A DNA stretch of 64,000 nt from Flavobacteriales bacterium. GTDB lineage: Bacteria; Bacteroidota; Bacteroidia; Flavobacteriales_F; PHOS-HE28. The DNA lies in contig JABWBQ010000004.1 of assembly GCA_013360395.1 (NCBI GenBank), forward strand, positions 25,313 to 89,312, read 5' to 3'. Shown here piece by piece: positions 9,419 to 17,316 of this stretch. The notes under the pieces are model-generated. The model saw nothing but the letters and a program-made list of their open reading frames with translations. It made no database searches and was not told the origin of the DNA. Made by a program: the position numbers and the translations under genes. The first letter of the stretch is position 1. Each line of letters starts with the position of its first letter.

Positions 9419-9808
9419 CTACACGCCCACCTGGTTCTGTTCGTTGTACTTGCTGGGGCACTTCATGAGCATGTCGGTGGCATGGAACTCGCCGCCCTCG
9501 GTGGCCTCGCCGATCAGCACCAGCCTTTCGCTGCGCTCGAAGTCCTGCGGCTTGGCCTTGGCCAGCTTCACGCGGCAGCGGCGGCCCTGCAGGTCCTGCA
9601 TGGTGAACTCGGTGAGGCTGGCGTTCACGCTGGGCTCGTACACGATGTCCTGGCTGCGGTCCAGCACCCCCACCACGTGGTATTCCCGGCCGGGGTTGGC
9701 CAGGGCCTCGTCGAGGTCGGCGTAAGTGCTGCTGTCGCTCAGCGAGCCGATCAGGGCCGCGATGGCCACGGCGATGATGGCGATGGCGATGATGTGGCTG
9801 CGTTTCAT
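9419..9808 (-). CDS. ccmE: Heme chaperone CcmE, CxxxY variant
   Basis: 129 residues: an N-terminal membrane anchor (IIAIAIIAVAIAALIGSL) then an OB-fold heme-carrier domain. The canonical heme-binding histidine (HxxxY in E. coli) is replaced by cysteine in KCPSKYNEQ (C117 to Y121). This is a known natural CxxxY class described in some bacteria and archaea. It receives heme via CcmC and passes it to CcmF. It overlaps the CcmD-like gene by four bases. The motif seen directly is CPSKY. Confidence 0.92.
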   Translation of the reverse strand: MKRSHIIAIAIIAVAIAALIGSLSDSSTYADLDEALANPGREYHVVGVLDRSQDIVYEPSVNASLTEFTMQDLQGRRCRVKLAKAKPQDFERSERLVLIGEATEGGEFHATDMLMKCPSKYNEQNQVGV

Positions 9809-10041
9809 GCGTTCCGGTCGGTGTCACGGTGGTGGCGCTCCAGGCGGGAAAGGCGGCGGTCGAAGGCGGCCATCCAGGCCGCCAGGCCCAGCAACACCAC
9901 GGCCACCACGGCGATCACGGCGTACATGCGCCCCGATGCGTACAGGGTGTCGGCCAGCCAGGAGGGTGCTTCCACGGCCGCAAAGGTACCCAGGGGGGCC
10001 AGCACGGCGACGAAAAGCAGCGTAAGACGACGGTCAGGCAT
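9805..10041 (-). CDS. ccmD: CcmD-like small membrane protein
   Basis: 78 residues. A hydrophobic N-terminal segment (LTLLFVAVLAPLGTF, possibly a signal sequence) is followed by a transmembrane helix with the CcmD-like context YASGRMYAVIAVVAVVLLGL and a charged tail (DRRLSRLERHHRDTDR). CcmD helps release holo-CcmE from CcmC. The assignment rests on size, topology and position between ccmC and ccmE (8-bp overlap with ccmC, 4-bp overlap with ccmE), because CcmD is poorly conserved. Confidence 0.7.
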   Translation of the reverse strand: MPDRRLTLLFVAVLAPLGTFAAVEAPSWLADTLYASGRMYAVIAVVAVVLLGLAAWMAAFDRRLSRLERHHRDTDRNA

Positions 10042-11050
10042 GTTCGTGCATGCGTTGGAGGCGGTCCAGCCGGCGGGCCAGGGTCCAGGCCCAGGTGCCC
10101 AGCAGCATCCAGCCCAGCACGGCGGGATAGAACACCAGGCGCAGGCGGTCGTCCAGGTCGTACTGGTTGAAGGCGGGGTTGCCGCCGTTGCCCGGGTGCA
10201 GCGAGTCGCTCAGGCGCGGCAGCACCATCAGGAACACCAGCATGAGCACATAGGCGAAGATGTTGTACACGGCGGCGAGGCGCGCGGCCTTGCGGGGATC
10301 GCTCACCGAGCCGCGCAGCACCAGGTAGGCGGCGTACACCAGGGCTGTCACCGCCGCGCCGTTGAGCTTGGTGTCGCTGGTCCACCAGCCGCCCCAGGTC
10401 ACCCGTGCCCAGATGCTGCCGGTCACCAGGCCCAGCACGGCGAACAGCAGGCCCGTGCGCACGGCGGCCAGCGCGGCGCCGTCGTCGTCCATCGAGCCGG
10501 TGCGCAAGTGGCGCATGCTCATCACCACCGAGATGGTCATCAGCAGCATCATGGTGAACCACATGGGCACGTGGAAGAACAGGTTGCGGATGCTCTCGGT
10601 GAGCAGGCTCCGGTTGGGGAAACGGAAGGGGGCGGCCTGGGCCGGGGTGCCGTCGGTCCCGCAGGCGCTGTCGGCGATGCCGGTGCCCCGGCCCTCGGTC
10701 CAGAAGGCGTCGAGCAGGGCAAGGGTGTCGCCGCCCGGCGGAAGCACCACCAGGTGGGTCAGCTCGGCGCGCAGGCCGGCGGGCACGTCCACCGTGGCGT
10801 GCAGGTGCGTGGCGTCCACCACCTCCACGGAGCTGGCGCACACGCGCTGGTCGTCGTTGCTGAGCCAGACGAAGGGTGGCCGGTCGGGGCGCAGGTCGGT
10901 GCGGTAGGTGGTGAGGTGCAGCTCCACCGGCCCCGGGGCGATCCGGTCACGGTCCACATGCACCAGGGCCGGGGCCAGGCCGACCCCCAGGCCGACGCAC
11001 ACCACGCCCAGCAGCAGCGCGATGGCCAGGGCCTTCCACCAATGCCTCAT
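10034..11050 (-). CDS. ccmC: Heme exporter CcmC/CcsA-type with large periplasmic insertion
   Basis: 338 residues from the ATG at 11050, whose last base position is shared with the ccmB stop (TGATG arrangement). The core (~residues 115-338) resembles CcmC: NLFFHVPMWF, the WWD-like motif WGGWWTSDTKLNG, VYNIFAY and LPRLSDSLHPGN. It loads heme onto CcmE. About 90 extra residues (~25-115) lie between the first helix and the NLFFHVP helix and look periplasmic and beta-rich. They are absent from the ~220-250 residue CcmC proteins I know from related genera. The second half of the WWD motif (TSDTK) also departs from WVWDARLT. Confidence 0.88.
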   Translation of the reverse strand: MRHWWKALAIALLLGVVCVGLGVGLAPALVHVDRDRIAPGPVELHLTTYRTDLRPDRPPFVWLSNDDQRVCASSVEVVDATHLHATVDVPAGLRAELTHLVVLPPGGDTLALLDAFWTEGRGTGIADSACGTDGTPAQAAPFRFPNRSLLTESIRNLFFHVPMWFTMMLLMTISVVMSMRHLRTGSMDDDGAALAAVRTGLLFAVLGLVTGSIWARVTWGGWWTSDTKLNGAAVTALVYAAYLVLRGSVSDPRKAARLAAVYNIFAYVLMLVFLMVLPRLSDSLHPGNGGNPAFNQYDLDDRLRLVFYPAVLGWMLLGTWAWTLARRLDRLQRMHEHA

Positions 11051-11718
11051 CAGTCGCGCCAAAGGTAGGGGAACAACAGGTAGGCCAGGGCCACGGTGAG
11101 CACGTCGATCAGCACCAGCCACAGCAGGTAGGTGCCGGTGGCGTTGAGGCCGATGCCATCGAGGGCGAGCTTGCTGGCACGCAGCGCGCTCAGCAACAGG
11201 GGCAGCACCAGCGGCAGGCCGAGCACGGCGGTGAGGCCCACCCCGTTGCCGGCGCGGGCGGCGATGGCCGAGATCAGGGTGAGGACGGCGGCGAAACCGG
11301 TGCCGCCCAGCGCCACCGTCAGCAGGAACAGGCCCACCTCGGCCTCACGCAGCGCATGCCCGCCCAGCAGCACGATGTACACGGCCACGGTGACCAAAGC
11401 CAGGACCAGCATCAGACCCATGCTGTACAGCGTGCGGGCCACCACCACGCTGTGCGGATCGGCCAGGGTGTGCAGGTAGAGCTGCCGCCCCGCATCCTCG
11501 CGTTGGAAGGCACGGGTCAGGGTGTTGAAGGCGGCGAAGAGCAGGATGATCCAGAGCAGGGCATTCCACACGGGCGTGGCCGCGCCGCTGCGAAGGGCCA
11601 GGAAACCGATGTAGCAGGCGCCCACCGAGTAGAGCAGCAAGCCTGCCCAGGCGGCGCGCTGCCGCAGGTCCAGGGCCAGCTCCAGACGGATCAGGGCGAC
11701 GATCTCGGCAGGACGCAT
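11050..11718 (-). CDS. ccmB: Heme exporter membrane protein CcmB
   Basis: 222 residues, six predicted helices, normal CcmB length. It shows the family features LIRLELALDLRQR near the N-terminus, FAAFNTLTRAFQRED and GLPLVLPLLL. CcmB works with the CcmA ATPase, but no ccmA is present upstream or anywhere in the window, so the ATPase must be encoded elsewhere. It is the first gene of the operon; a TAGCTTTG element ends seven bases before the ATG. Confidence 0.92.
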   Translation of the reverse strand: MRPAEIVALIRLELALDLRQRAAWAGLLLYSVGACYIGFLALRSGAATPVWNALLWIILLFAAFNTLTRAFQREDAGRQLYLHTLADPHSVVVARTLYSMGLMLVLALVTVAVYIVLLGGHALREAEVGLFLLTVALGGTGFAAVLTLISAIAARAGNGVGLTAVLGLPLVLPLLLSALRASKLALDGIGLNATGTYLLWLVLIDVLTVALAYLLFPYLWRD

Positions 11719-11725
11719 GCGGGGC

Positions 11726-11733
11726 CAAAGCTA
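11726..11733 (-). promoter_or_regulatory. Promoter -7 element of the ccm operon
   Basis: TAGCTTTG on the minus strand, a perfect match to the Bacteroidota TAnnTTTG element, seven bases before the ccmB ATG. It is the only clear promoter for the ten-gene run down to 2969. Confidence 0.65.
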
Positions 11734-11749
11734 CCCCGCGGCCGGGGCA

Positions 11750-12580
11750 TCACTTGCGGCGCTTGCTCTTCACCGCCACGGCGCTCTTGGCGTACACCAG
11801 GTAGATGTCCACGTAGGGCCGCATGAGCTTGGGCATCCGCTTGTTCTTCTCCACGGGCACGATCAGCACCACCTTGTCGTCCCAGGTGGCCCCCACATAG
11901 GCCTTGTACCTGGCGAAGGAACTGATGAGCTTGGTGCGCTCCTCGAAACTGTCGATGCCGTCGGGCCAGTTGCGTTCATGGCTGCGGAAGGCCACGGCTT
12001 CGATCTCCGGCACGCTCATGCCGGCATCGGCCAATGCCTGCCGGGCCACCGCATCGGCCCCCAGGTCGTAGGTGGCATACACGTCGGCGGGGGTCAGGAT
12101 GGTGGCCTGCGGCAGGTCCTTCCAGCGCGGCCCCCGACTGATCTCCGGTCGCTGCCGCGCCGGGGCGGCGTCGGCCAGACCGCTGTCCACCACGGCAATG
12201 AACAGGTCCGCCGTGGGGCGCAGGTCCTCCGGCATGTGGATGTTGTCCTTGGCCGGAAGCATCACCACGGTGAAGGGCACGGTGTCCTCATGAAAGCTGA
12301 ACACCCGGTAGGCCGCATAGTTGGCCAGGTAGGGTGCGTTGGCCTGTCGCGCGCTGTCGTTGCGCAGGGAGGCCGGCAGGAGTTCCGGGGTGCTGTTGGA
12401 GAGCACCAGGGCCTGCTGCTCCTCGGGCATTCCGGTGGCCTGCAGGGCGGCCTTGGCGGCGCGCCCCTTGATCAGTGCATTGTCGGCGCGGATGGCATCC
12501 CAACGCGTGATGCGCACCTGCTGCTGGGCGTGCAGCGCGATCAGGCAGCACACCGAGGTCAGGGTGAAGAGGGTCCTCAT
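11750..12580 (-). CDS. Secreted hypothetical protein
   Basis: 276 residues starting at the ATG at 12580, with signal peptide (MRTLFTLTSVCCLIALHAQ). The body has a lysine-rich C-terminus (AVKSKRRK) and no motif I can assign. TILTPADVYATYDLGADAV and VVLIVPVEKNKRMPKLMRPYVDIY are the most distinctive stretches. It is separated from the ccm operon by 31 bases that hold that operon's promoter, and is transcribed from the 169-bp region shared with the divergent glutathione peroxidase gene. Function unknown. Confidence 0.75.
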   Translation of the reverse strand: MRTLFTLTSVCCLIALHAQQQVRITRWDAIRADNALIKGRAAKAALQATGMPEEQQALVLSNSTPELLPASLRNDSARQANAPYLANYAAYRVFSFHEDTVPFTVVMLPAKDNIHMPEDLRPTADLFIAVVDSGLADAAPARQRPEISRGPRWKDLPQATILTPADVYATYDLGADAVARQALADAGMSVPEIEAVAFRSHERNWPDGIDSFEERTKLISSFARYKAYVGATWDDKVVLIVPVEKNKRMPKLMRPYVDIYLVYAKSAVAVKSKRRK

Positions 12581-12723
12581 GGGTGTCGTTCGGCACCTTC
12601 CTACGGGGAAAGCCGCCGGAAAGGTACCTCCCCGCCGAACGGCCGGTCCCCGGCGGGAACCCCGGGGCAGGGTGGCACGGGGCATTCCCCCGGCACGGCA
12701 GCCTGCAACGGCCGGGCTTTCCG

Positions 12724-12731
12724 CACCTTTG
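12724..12731 (+). promoter_or_regulatory. Promoter -7 element of the glutathione peroxidase gene
   Basis: CACCTTTG, one mismatch to TAnnTTTG, 18 bases before the ATG at 12750 in the divergent intergenic region. Confidence 0.45.
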
Positions 12732-12749
12732 CAGGGACCCCAGCACACC

Positions 12750-13322
12750 ATGCTCCGAACCCTGCTCTCCGGCATGTCCCTGCTCTCGTTCCTCGGCTGC
12801 GGCCGTGCCCAAGGCCCCATCAACCCCGTGCCCCCCGTGGCTCCCTTCCATGCGCTCCAGGCCGTGGGCATCGCCGGGGATACCGTGCACTTCGCGGCGT
12901 TCAAGGGCCACACCGTGCTCCTCGTGAACACCGCCAGCCGGTGCGGCTACACACCCCAGTACGCACGCCTGCAGGAGCTCCACCAGCGCTACAAGGACCA
13001 GGGGCTTGTGGTGCTCGGCTTCCCCAGCAACGATTTCCTGGGCCAGGAACCGGGCAGCAACGAGGAGATCGCCGGCTTCTGCAAGGAGAACTACGGGGTC
13101 ACCTTCCCCATGATGGCCAAGGTGCGGGTGAAGGGCGGAGGTCGCGACCCGGTGTACGAATGGCTGACGCGCAAGGACCTCAACGGGGCGATGGACAGCA
13201 AGGTGAAGTGGAACTTCCAGAAGTACGTGGTGGACGGGGAGGGCCGGCTGATCGGCGTCTTCAGCCCCGCCACCGACCCGCTGGACCCGGCCATCACCGG
13301 GCTGTTCGGCGGTGGCAAGTGA
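12750..13322 (+). CDS. Glutathione peroxidase family protein, exported
   Basis: 190 residues. It is a thioredoxin-fold peroxidase reducing hydroperoxides with a thiol donor. The peroxidatic Cys is C65 in VNTASRCGYTPQY, followed by LGFPSNDFLGQEPGSNEE and the KVKWNFQKYVVD motif. Position 65 is Cys (TGC), not selenocysteine. A hydrophobic N-terminus with SFLGCGRAQ suggests export, perhaps as a lipoprotein. The ATG at 12750 is chosen because it starts the signal peptide; the frame is open further upstream. It is followed on the same strand by bshB1, suggesting a thiol-redox neighbourhood. Confidence 0.9.
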   Translation: MLRTLLSGMSLLSFLGCGRAQGPINPVPPVAPFHALQAVGIAGDTVHFAAFKGHTVLLVNTASRCGYTPQYARLQELHQRYKDQGLVVLGFPSNDFLGQEPGSNEEIAGFCKENYGVTFPMMAKVRVKGGGRDPVYEWLTRKDLNGAMDSKVKWNFQKYVVDGEGRLIGVFSPATDPLDPAITGLFGGGK

Positions 13323-13395
13323 TCGTGTCGGCACGGGCCGATCGCGGCACAGCACCGCACCTTGGGGTCCCCACCGGCCCTTGATCCCTCACGAT

Positions 13396-13403
13396 CATCT
13401 TTG
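13396..13403 (+). promoter_or_regulatory. Promoter -7 element of bshB1
   Basis: CATCTTTG, seven bases before the bshB1 ATG at 13411. One mismatch to TAnnTTTG. It implies a very short 5' leader. Confidence 0.5.
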
Positions 13404-13410
13404 CAGCGGC

Positions 13411-14136
13411 ATGCAAGGCGGCCCGGTCGATATCCTCTGCATCACGGCGCATCCCGACGATGTGGAGATCTCGTGCGCAGGCACCCTGATGCGCCACATC
13501 GCGCAGGGGCGCACCGTGGGCCTGGTGGAATTGACGGCCGGTGAGCTGGGCACCCGCGGCAGTGCCGCCCTGCGGCGTCAGGAGGCCGAGGCCGCACGGC
13601 GTGTCATCGGGGCCGGGTTCCGCTACGACCTCGGGCTACCCGACGGCTTCTTCCGGGCCGAGCGCGATGCGCTGTTGCAGGTCGTCACCGCCCTGCGGCT
13701 GCACCGCCCCCGCGTGCTGATCACCAATGCCGTGCGCGACCGCCATCCGGACCACGGACGGGCCGCGGCGCTGGTGGGCGAGGCGGCCTTCCTGAGCGGG
13801 CTGCGCCGGATCGGGACCGACTTCGAGGGCAGGGCCCAGGAACCCTGGCGACCGACGACCGTGCTGTATTGCGTGCAGGACAACTGGATCGAACCGGACC
13901 TCGTGGTGGACATCACCGCCCACTGGGAGCGCAAGATGGAAGCGCTTCGCTGCTTCCGTTCACAGTTCCACGACCCGGCGAGCACCGAGCCCGAGAGCCC
14001 CATCGCCACCCCCGAGTTCATGCCCTTCCTCGAGGGCCGGCACCGGGCCATGGGGCGCATCATCCAGGCGGCTTTCGGCGAAGGGTTCACGGTGCAACGT
14101 CCGCCGGGCGTGGGCGACGTGACGCAACTGGTGTGA
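13411..14136 (+). CDS. bshB1: Bacillithiol biosynthesis deacetylase BshB1
   Basis: 241 residues, matching BshB1 length. It removes the acetyl group from GlcNAc-malate to give GlcN-malate, the second step of bacillithiol synthesis. It belongs to the PIG-L/LmbE zinc deacetylases: zinc motif HPDD (residues 14-17), LTAGELGTRG, LPDG, and HPDHGRA for the third ligand. The FHDP..ESPIATPEFM segment near the C-terminus is typical of BshB1. Start chosen at the ATG downstream of the CATCTTTG element. Confidence 0.93.
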   Translation: MQGGPVDILCITAHPDDVEISCAGTLMRHIAQGRTVGLVELTAGELGTRGSAALRRQEAEAARRVIGAGFRYDLGLPDGFFRAERDALLQVVTALRLHRPRVLITNAVRDRHPDHGRAAALVGEAAFLSGLRRIGTDFEGRAQEPWRPTTVLYCVQDNWIEPDLVVDITAHWERKMEALRCFRSQFHDPASTEPESPIATPEFMPFLEGRHRAMGRIIQAAFGEGFTVQRPPGVGDVTQLV

Positions 14137-14142
14137 AGGGTG

Positions 14143-14353
14143 CCTCGAAGAACCTCGGGCGAATGGCGCGCGCCGCGCTCATTCGTCCGGACGAGGCGCT
14201 CCGAAGAGCGGATACTGGATCGAAGTTTCCGACTGAGGAGCTACAGCTCATGGACGAATGAGGGCAAGGGATGACCGCTGTGCTCCTTGCTCATGAACGC
14301 CGCGCGCCGTCGCTGAAGCTATGGCTCAAGCGCCGGAACGAGGTTCTTCGAGG
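14143..14353. repeat. Intergenic element bounded by a perfect 15-bp inverted repeat
   Basis: The termini are CCTCGAAGAACCTCG (14143-14157) and its exact reverse complement (14339-14353). Inside is an 11-bp inverted pair, CTCATTCGTCC and GGACGAATGAG, two small hairpins (GAGCTACAGCTC; GCTCCGAAGAGC), and an imperfect pairing of the GGCGCGCG-rich arms next to the ends. No protein is convincing. The form fits a MITE, REP/BIME-like repeat, or a structured transcript between convergent bshB1 and the flippase gene. Only one copy is in this window. Confidence 0.7.
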
Positions 14354-14368
14354 TACCCGTGAGGACTG

Positions 14369-15622
14369 TCAAAGCCGCAGCAGCCGCCGCAACCGGTCGA
14401 GGTCGGCCCGGTCGGGCCAGTGGTCCTGCACCCGCGCCCCGCTGATCGTCATGAACCGCCAGCCCTGGTAGAGCGCGTTCACCAGGTAGGCCAGCGAGGC
14501 GGTGAGGGCCGCACCCATCGCGCCCCAGGCCACCACCAGCAGCAGGCCCGCGCCGATGGTCACCACCAGCCCCAGCGCCGAGCCGATGGTGTTGTGCACG
14601 TTGCGGCCCACCCCGCTGAAGTAGTGGCTGTACGCCTGCGACGCGGCCATGGCCACGATGCCGGGGGCCAGGCAGGCCAGCAACGGGCGCACCCCGCGCA
14701 CCTCGGGGCCGAACAGCAAGGCGTACACCGCGTCGGGCAGCAGCAAGGCAAGCAGCAGCGCCCCGGAGGCGGCCAGCACCGAGGTCTTGAAGGTGGTGAG
14801 GGTGAGGGCCCGCTGGCGCCCGGCCAGGGGTTCGTTGCTCACCGTGCTGTACAGCACCATGCCCAGGCTGCGCGGCACCAGCCAGGCCCCTTCGGCCAGC
14901 TGCGTGGCCACCGAGTACACGCCCAGTGCGGCCAGGCCCAGGTAGTGCTCGATCAGGTAGTAGGCGAACCGGTAGTTCAGCAGCTGCATGGCGTTGGCGC
15001 CCTGCACGTGCAGGCCCTGCAGCACCATCCGCCGCAGCAGCCCGTCCACCGCCGGCACCGCCGGGACCGACGCACGCCGCGCCAGGGCCCACGCGCTCAG
15101 GGCCAGCGTGGTGGCGAAGGCCGCGTAGCAGGCTTGCACGTACGCGCCCACCGTGGCGCCGCCCGGCCTGCGCACCAGCACCACGAAAACGGACAGCATC
15201 ACCAGGCCGTGCAGCGCCGTGATGCGGTTGTAGGCCGCGATGCGCTGCCGCCCCAGCAGCACGTTCAGGTGGATGGTGTAGAGCGATTGCAGCAGGGCGA
15301 GGGCCGCCACATGGCCGGAGAGCCCACGGGGCACCAGCGGCACCAGCAGCAGCACGGCGAAGGCGGCCAGCGCGGTGAACAGGGCCCAGGCATAGGCCGG
15401 CCGCAGCAGGGCCGCCAGCGGCGCCCGCGGCACCAGGTGCACCAGCGCACCGCCGCCCACCACGTTGTTGAGCAGTTGCACCAGCGTGATGGCCAGCACC
15501 ACCAAGCTGATGGTGCCCAGTCCCGAGGCGCCCAGCAGGTGGCCGGCCACCATCACCACCAGCAGGTTCGCCAGCGTGGTCCACGCACGGGCGATCACCG
15601 AACCGATGGCGGGGCGGATCAT
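14369..15622 (-). CDS. Polysaccharide flippase (Wzx/oligosaccharide transporter type)
   Basis: 417 residues with about 12 hydrophobic segments and the N-terminal glycine pattern of the MOP superfamily (NLLVVMVAGHLLGASGLGTISLVVLAIT). It should flip lipid-linked glycan across the inner membrane. The stop of the downstream-numbered fusion gene (15619) and this ATG (15622) overlap by four bases, and a glycosyltransferase heads the same operon, supporting a surface glycan role. Start at the ATG just inside the overlap. Confidence 0.85.
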   Translation of the reverse strand: MIRPAIGSVIARAWTTLANLLVVMVAGHLLGASGLGTISLVVLAITLVQLLNNVVGGGALVHLVPRAPLAALLRPAYAWALFTALAAFAVLLLVPLVPRGLSGHVAALALLQSLYTIHLNVLLGRQRIAAYNRITALHGLVMLSVFVVLVRRPGGATVGAYVQACYAAFATTLALSAWALARRASVPAVPAVDGLLRRMVLQGLHVQGANAMQLLNYRFAYYLIEHYLGLAALGVYSVATQLAEGAWLVPRSLGMVLYSTVSNEPLAGRQRALTLTTFKTSVLAASGALLLALLLPDAVYALLFGPEVRGVRPLLACLAPGIVAMAASQAYSHYFSGVGRNVHNTIGSALGLVVTIGAGLLLVVAWGAMGAALTASLAYLVNALYQGWRFMTISGARVQDHWPDRADLDRLRRLLRL

Positions 15623-17316
15623 GGGCGCAGGCGTTCGAGCAGGGTGCCGAGCTTCCGCTTGCGCTCCCGCACGGCCTGGTCCTGCACCCGCAGGAAACGC
15701 TTGCCGTCCACGAGCGTCACATCGCCCACGGCGCTCACCGTGTGCAGGCCCTTGCCGTAGGCGCTGTTGCCGATGGGGCCCACGGTGCGCACCGCCTCTT
15801 CGCGAAAGGCCGTCGGGCCCAGTTCCAGCACACGGTGCAGCACCACGCGCCCGCCGTAGGTGAGGCTGCTGTCCTGGCCGGGTCGGTACAGCACCCCGTC
15901 ATGCACGAAGGGGGTGCCCGCCGGGCGGGCCGAACGCACATCGGTCTTCACCGGGTTCAGCGCATGGGGCACGAAGGGGCCGGTGAGGGTGGGCGCATGG
16001 TAGAGGAAGAGCTCGGCGTTGGTGAGCGGCGCCTTGGTGCCGAACAGCCACCAGCGCCCCTGCCAGTGCACGGGGGTGGGGTCGAAGAGCGGCTCCTCGA
16101 GCAGCGTGGCCACCGGGTCCATGCGCGTCAGCGCCGCGTCCAGGGCGTACAGCTGCACCCTGCCCGTGGCGGCCTGTTCCGGGATCACGCAGGTGCGCCC
16201 CTCGTGCTGCAGCACGAAGGGGTAGGAGAGGTGCTGCGGCAGGTCCAGCAGGGTGCGCGAACGCTTGAGCACGTTGTCGCGCTTGGGGCGCAACCGGGCG
16301 ATCTCGCCCTTGGCCTGCGCGTGGTCGTACTTCTCGTAGAGCACGTGCAACTGCCCCTCGCCATCCACGAAACCGAAGGGATCGGCGCGGAAGGTGCCGC
16401 GGGCCGGGGCCGGAAGCCAGCGCACGTTCATGCTGGGTTTCTCCTCCAGCAGACGGTGGATCGGCTGGTACAGTACCCCGATGTTCCACTCCTCGTGCTC
16501 GTTCAGCCCCGCCCGGTGGAAGCGCATCTTGTTGCGCATCTGCACCAGCAGGAAACGCAGGAAGGTGAGGTTGCCGGGGTAGCGCAGGATGGGGGCCGTG
16601 GTGGTGCTCTGCCGGCCCTGGAAGGCCTCCTGGTCCCCGGCCAGGAAGCGGCGCATCACCAGGGCCGGCCAAACGGCGCTGTGGCGCAGCGCGGTGTCCA
16701 CCGTCTCGCACAGGGAATGGTCCACCACACGGAACCAGCCCTTGTACAGGATGCGCCCGCCGTCCAGCTTGTCGGTGAGGCGTTGGAGCACCGCTCCCAT
16801 CACCGGCTCGCCGCGCAGGAGCTCCCACAGGCCCGGTGGCCCGCCGCGATAGTGCTCCTCGTCGCCGTGGTGGAAGCTCCACACCCCGTGGGGGGCCACT
16901 TCCAGCACCGCGCCGCGCAGGATGTTGAAGCCGAACCGCAGCAGCACGTCGGGCCGGTGCGCCCGGATGCGGTCGAGGTCCGCTGCGCTGAAATACTGCC
17001 CGTGGCCGCGTCGCTCCACGGCACATTCGAGCTCCGGCAGCCCCTGCAGCAGGGCGCTCACGTCCTCGGGTTCCATGGCCGCAGGCCGGAAATGGCGGCG
17101 GCGGTAATGCAGGTACAGGGCCATGCGCCAGGGGTGCCGGCGCAGGCGTTGCCAGAGGCCCGGCCGCCGGCGGACAGGCGGTGCGGGGCGCACCACCAGC
17201 ACGGGCGTCACGCCTTCCACGGCCAGCACCTGCCGCAGGCATTCGGCCTGCCAGCGCTGCAGCACCGGGCCGTTGCACAGCACGCCCACGCGGAGCCGGG
17301 GTTGGTTGGCGCTCAT
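15619..17316 (-). CDS. Formyltransferase-like domain fused to a beta-propeller (GIPC transferase N-domain type)
   Basis: 565 residues. Residues ~90-220 resemble a methionyl-tRNA formyltransferase/GART-type hydroxymethyl transferase (FGFNILRGAVLEV, WSFHHGDEEHYRGGPPG, LTDKLDGGRIL). Residues ~285-540 resemble the five-bladed propeller annotated as glucosamine inositolphosphorylceramide transferase 1 N-terminal (FRADPFGF, HVLYEKYD, LSYPFV, DPTPVHWQGRWWLF, GRPAG-like PAGTPF). A role in N-formylating or decorating an amino sugar of a surface glycan is inference. It overlaps its neighbours by four bases on both sides. Confidence 0.8.
   Translation of the reverse strand: MSANQPRLRVGVLCNGPVLQRWQAECLRQVLAVEGVTPVLVVRPAPPVRRRPGLWQRLRRHPWRMALYLHYRRRHFRPAAMEPEDVSALLQGLPELECAVERRGHGQYFSAADLDRIRAHRPDVLLRFGFNILRGAVLEVAPHGVWSFHHGDEEHYRGGPPGLWELLRGEPVMGAVLQRLTDKLDGGRILYKGWFRVVDHSLCETVDTALRHSAVWPALVMRRFLAGDQEAFQGRQSTTTAPILRYPGNLTFLRFLLVQMRNKMRFHRAGLNEHEEWNIGVLYQPIHRLLEEKPSMNVRWLPAPARGTFRADPFGFVDGEGQLHVLYEKYDHAQAKGEIARLRPKRDNVLKRSRTLLDLPQHLSYPFVLQHEGRTCVIPEQAATGRVQLYALDAALTRMDPVATLLEEPLFDPTPVHWQGRWWLFGTKAPLTNAELFLYHAPTLTGPFVPHALNPVKTDVRSARPAGTPFVHDGVLYRPGQDSSLTYGGRVVLHRVLELGPTAFREEAVRTVGPIGNSAYGKGLHTVSAVGDVTLVDGKRFLRVQDQAVRERKRKLGTLLERLRP

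Noticed and set aside
7294..9468. Plus-strand frame of 724 codons opposite ccmF
   Set aside because: His/Gln/Gly-rich shadow of the ccmF codons; ccmF has the WWD motif and membrane helices.
12939..12950. Possible selenocysteine in the glutathione peroxidase, given selD nearby
   Set aside because: The codon at the peroxidatic position is TGC (Cys), not TGA, and no in-frame TGA is read through.
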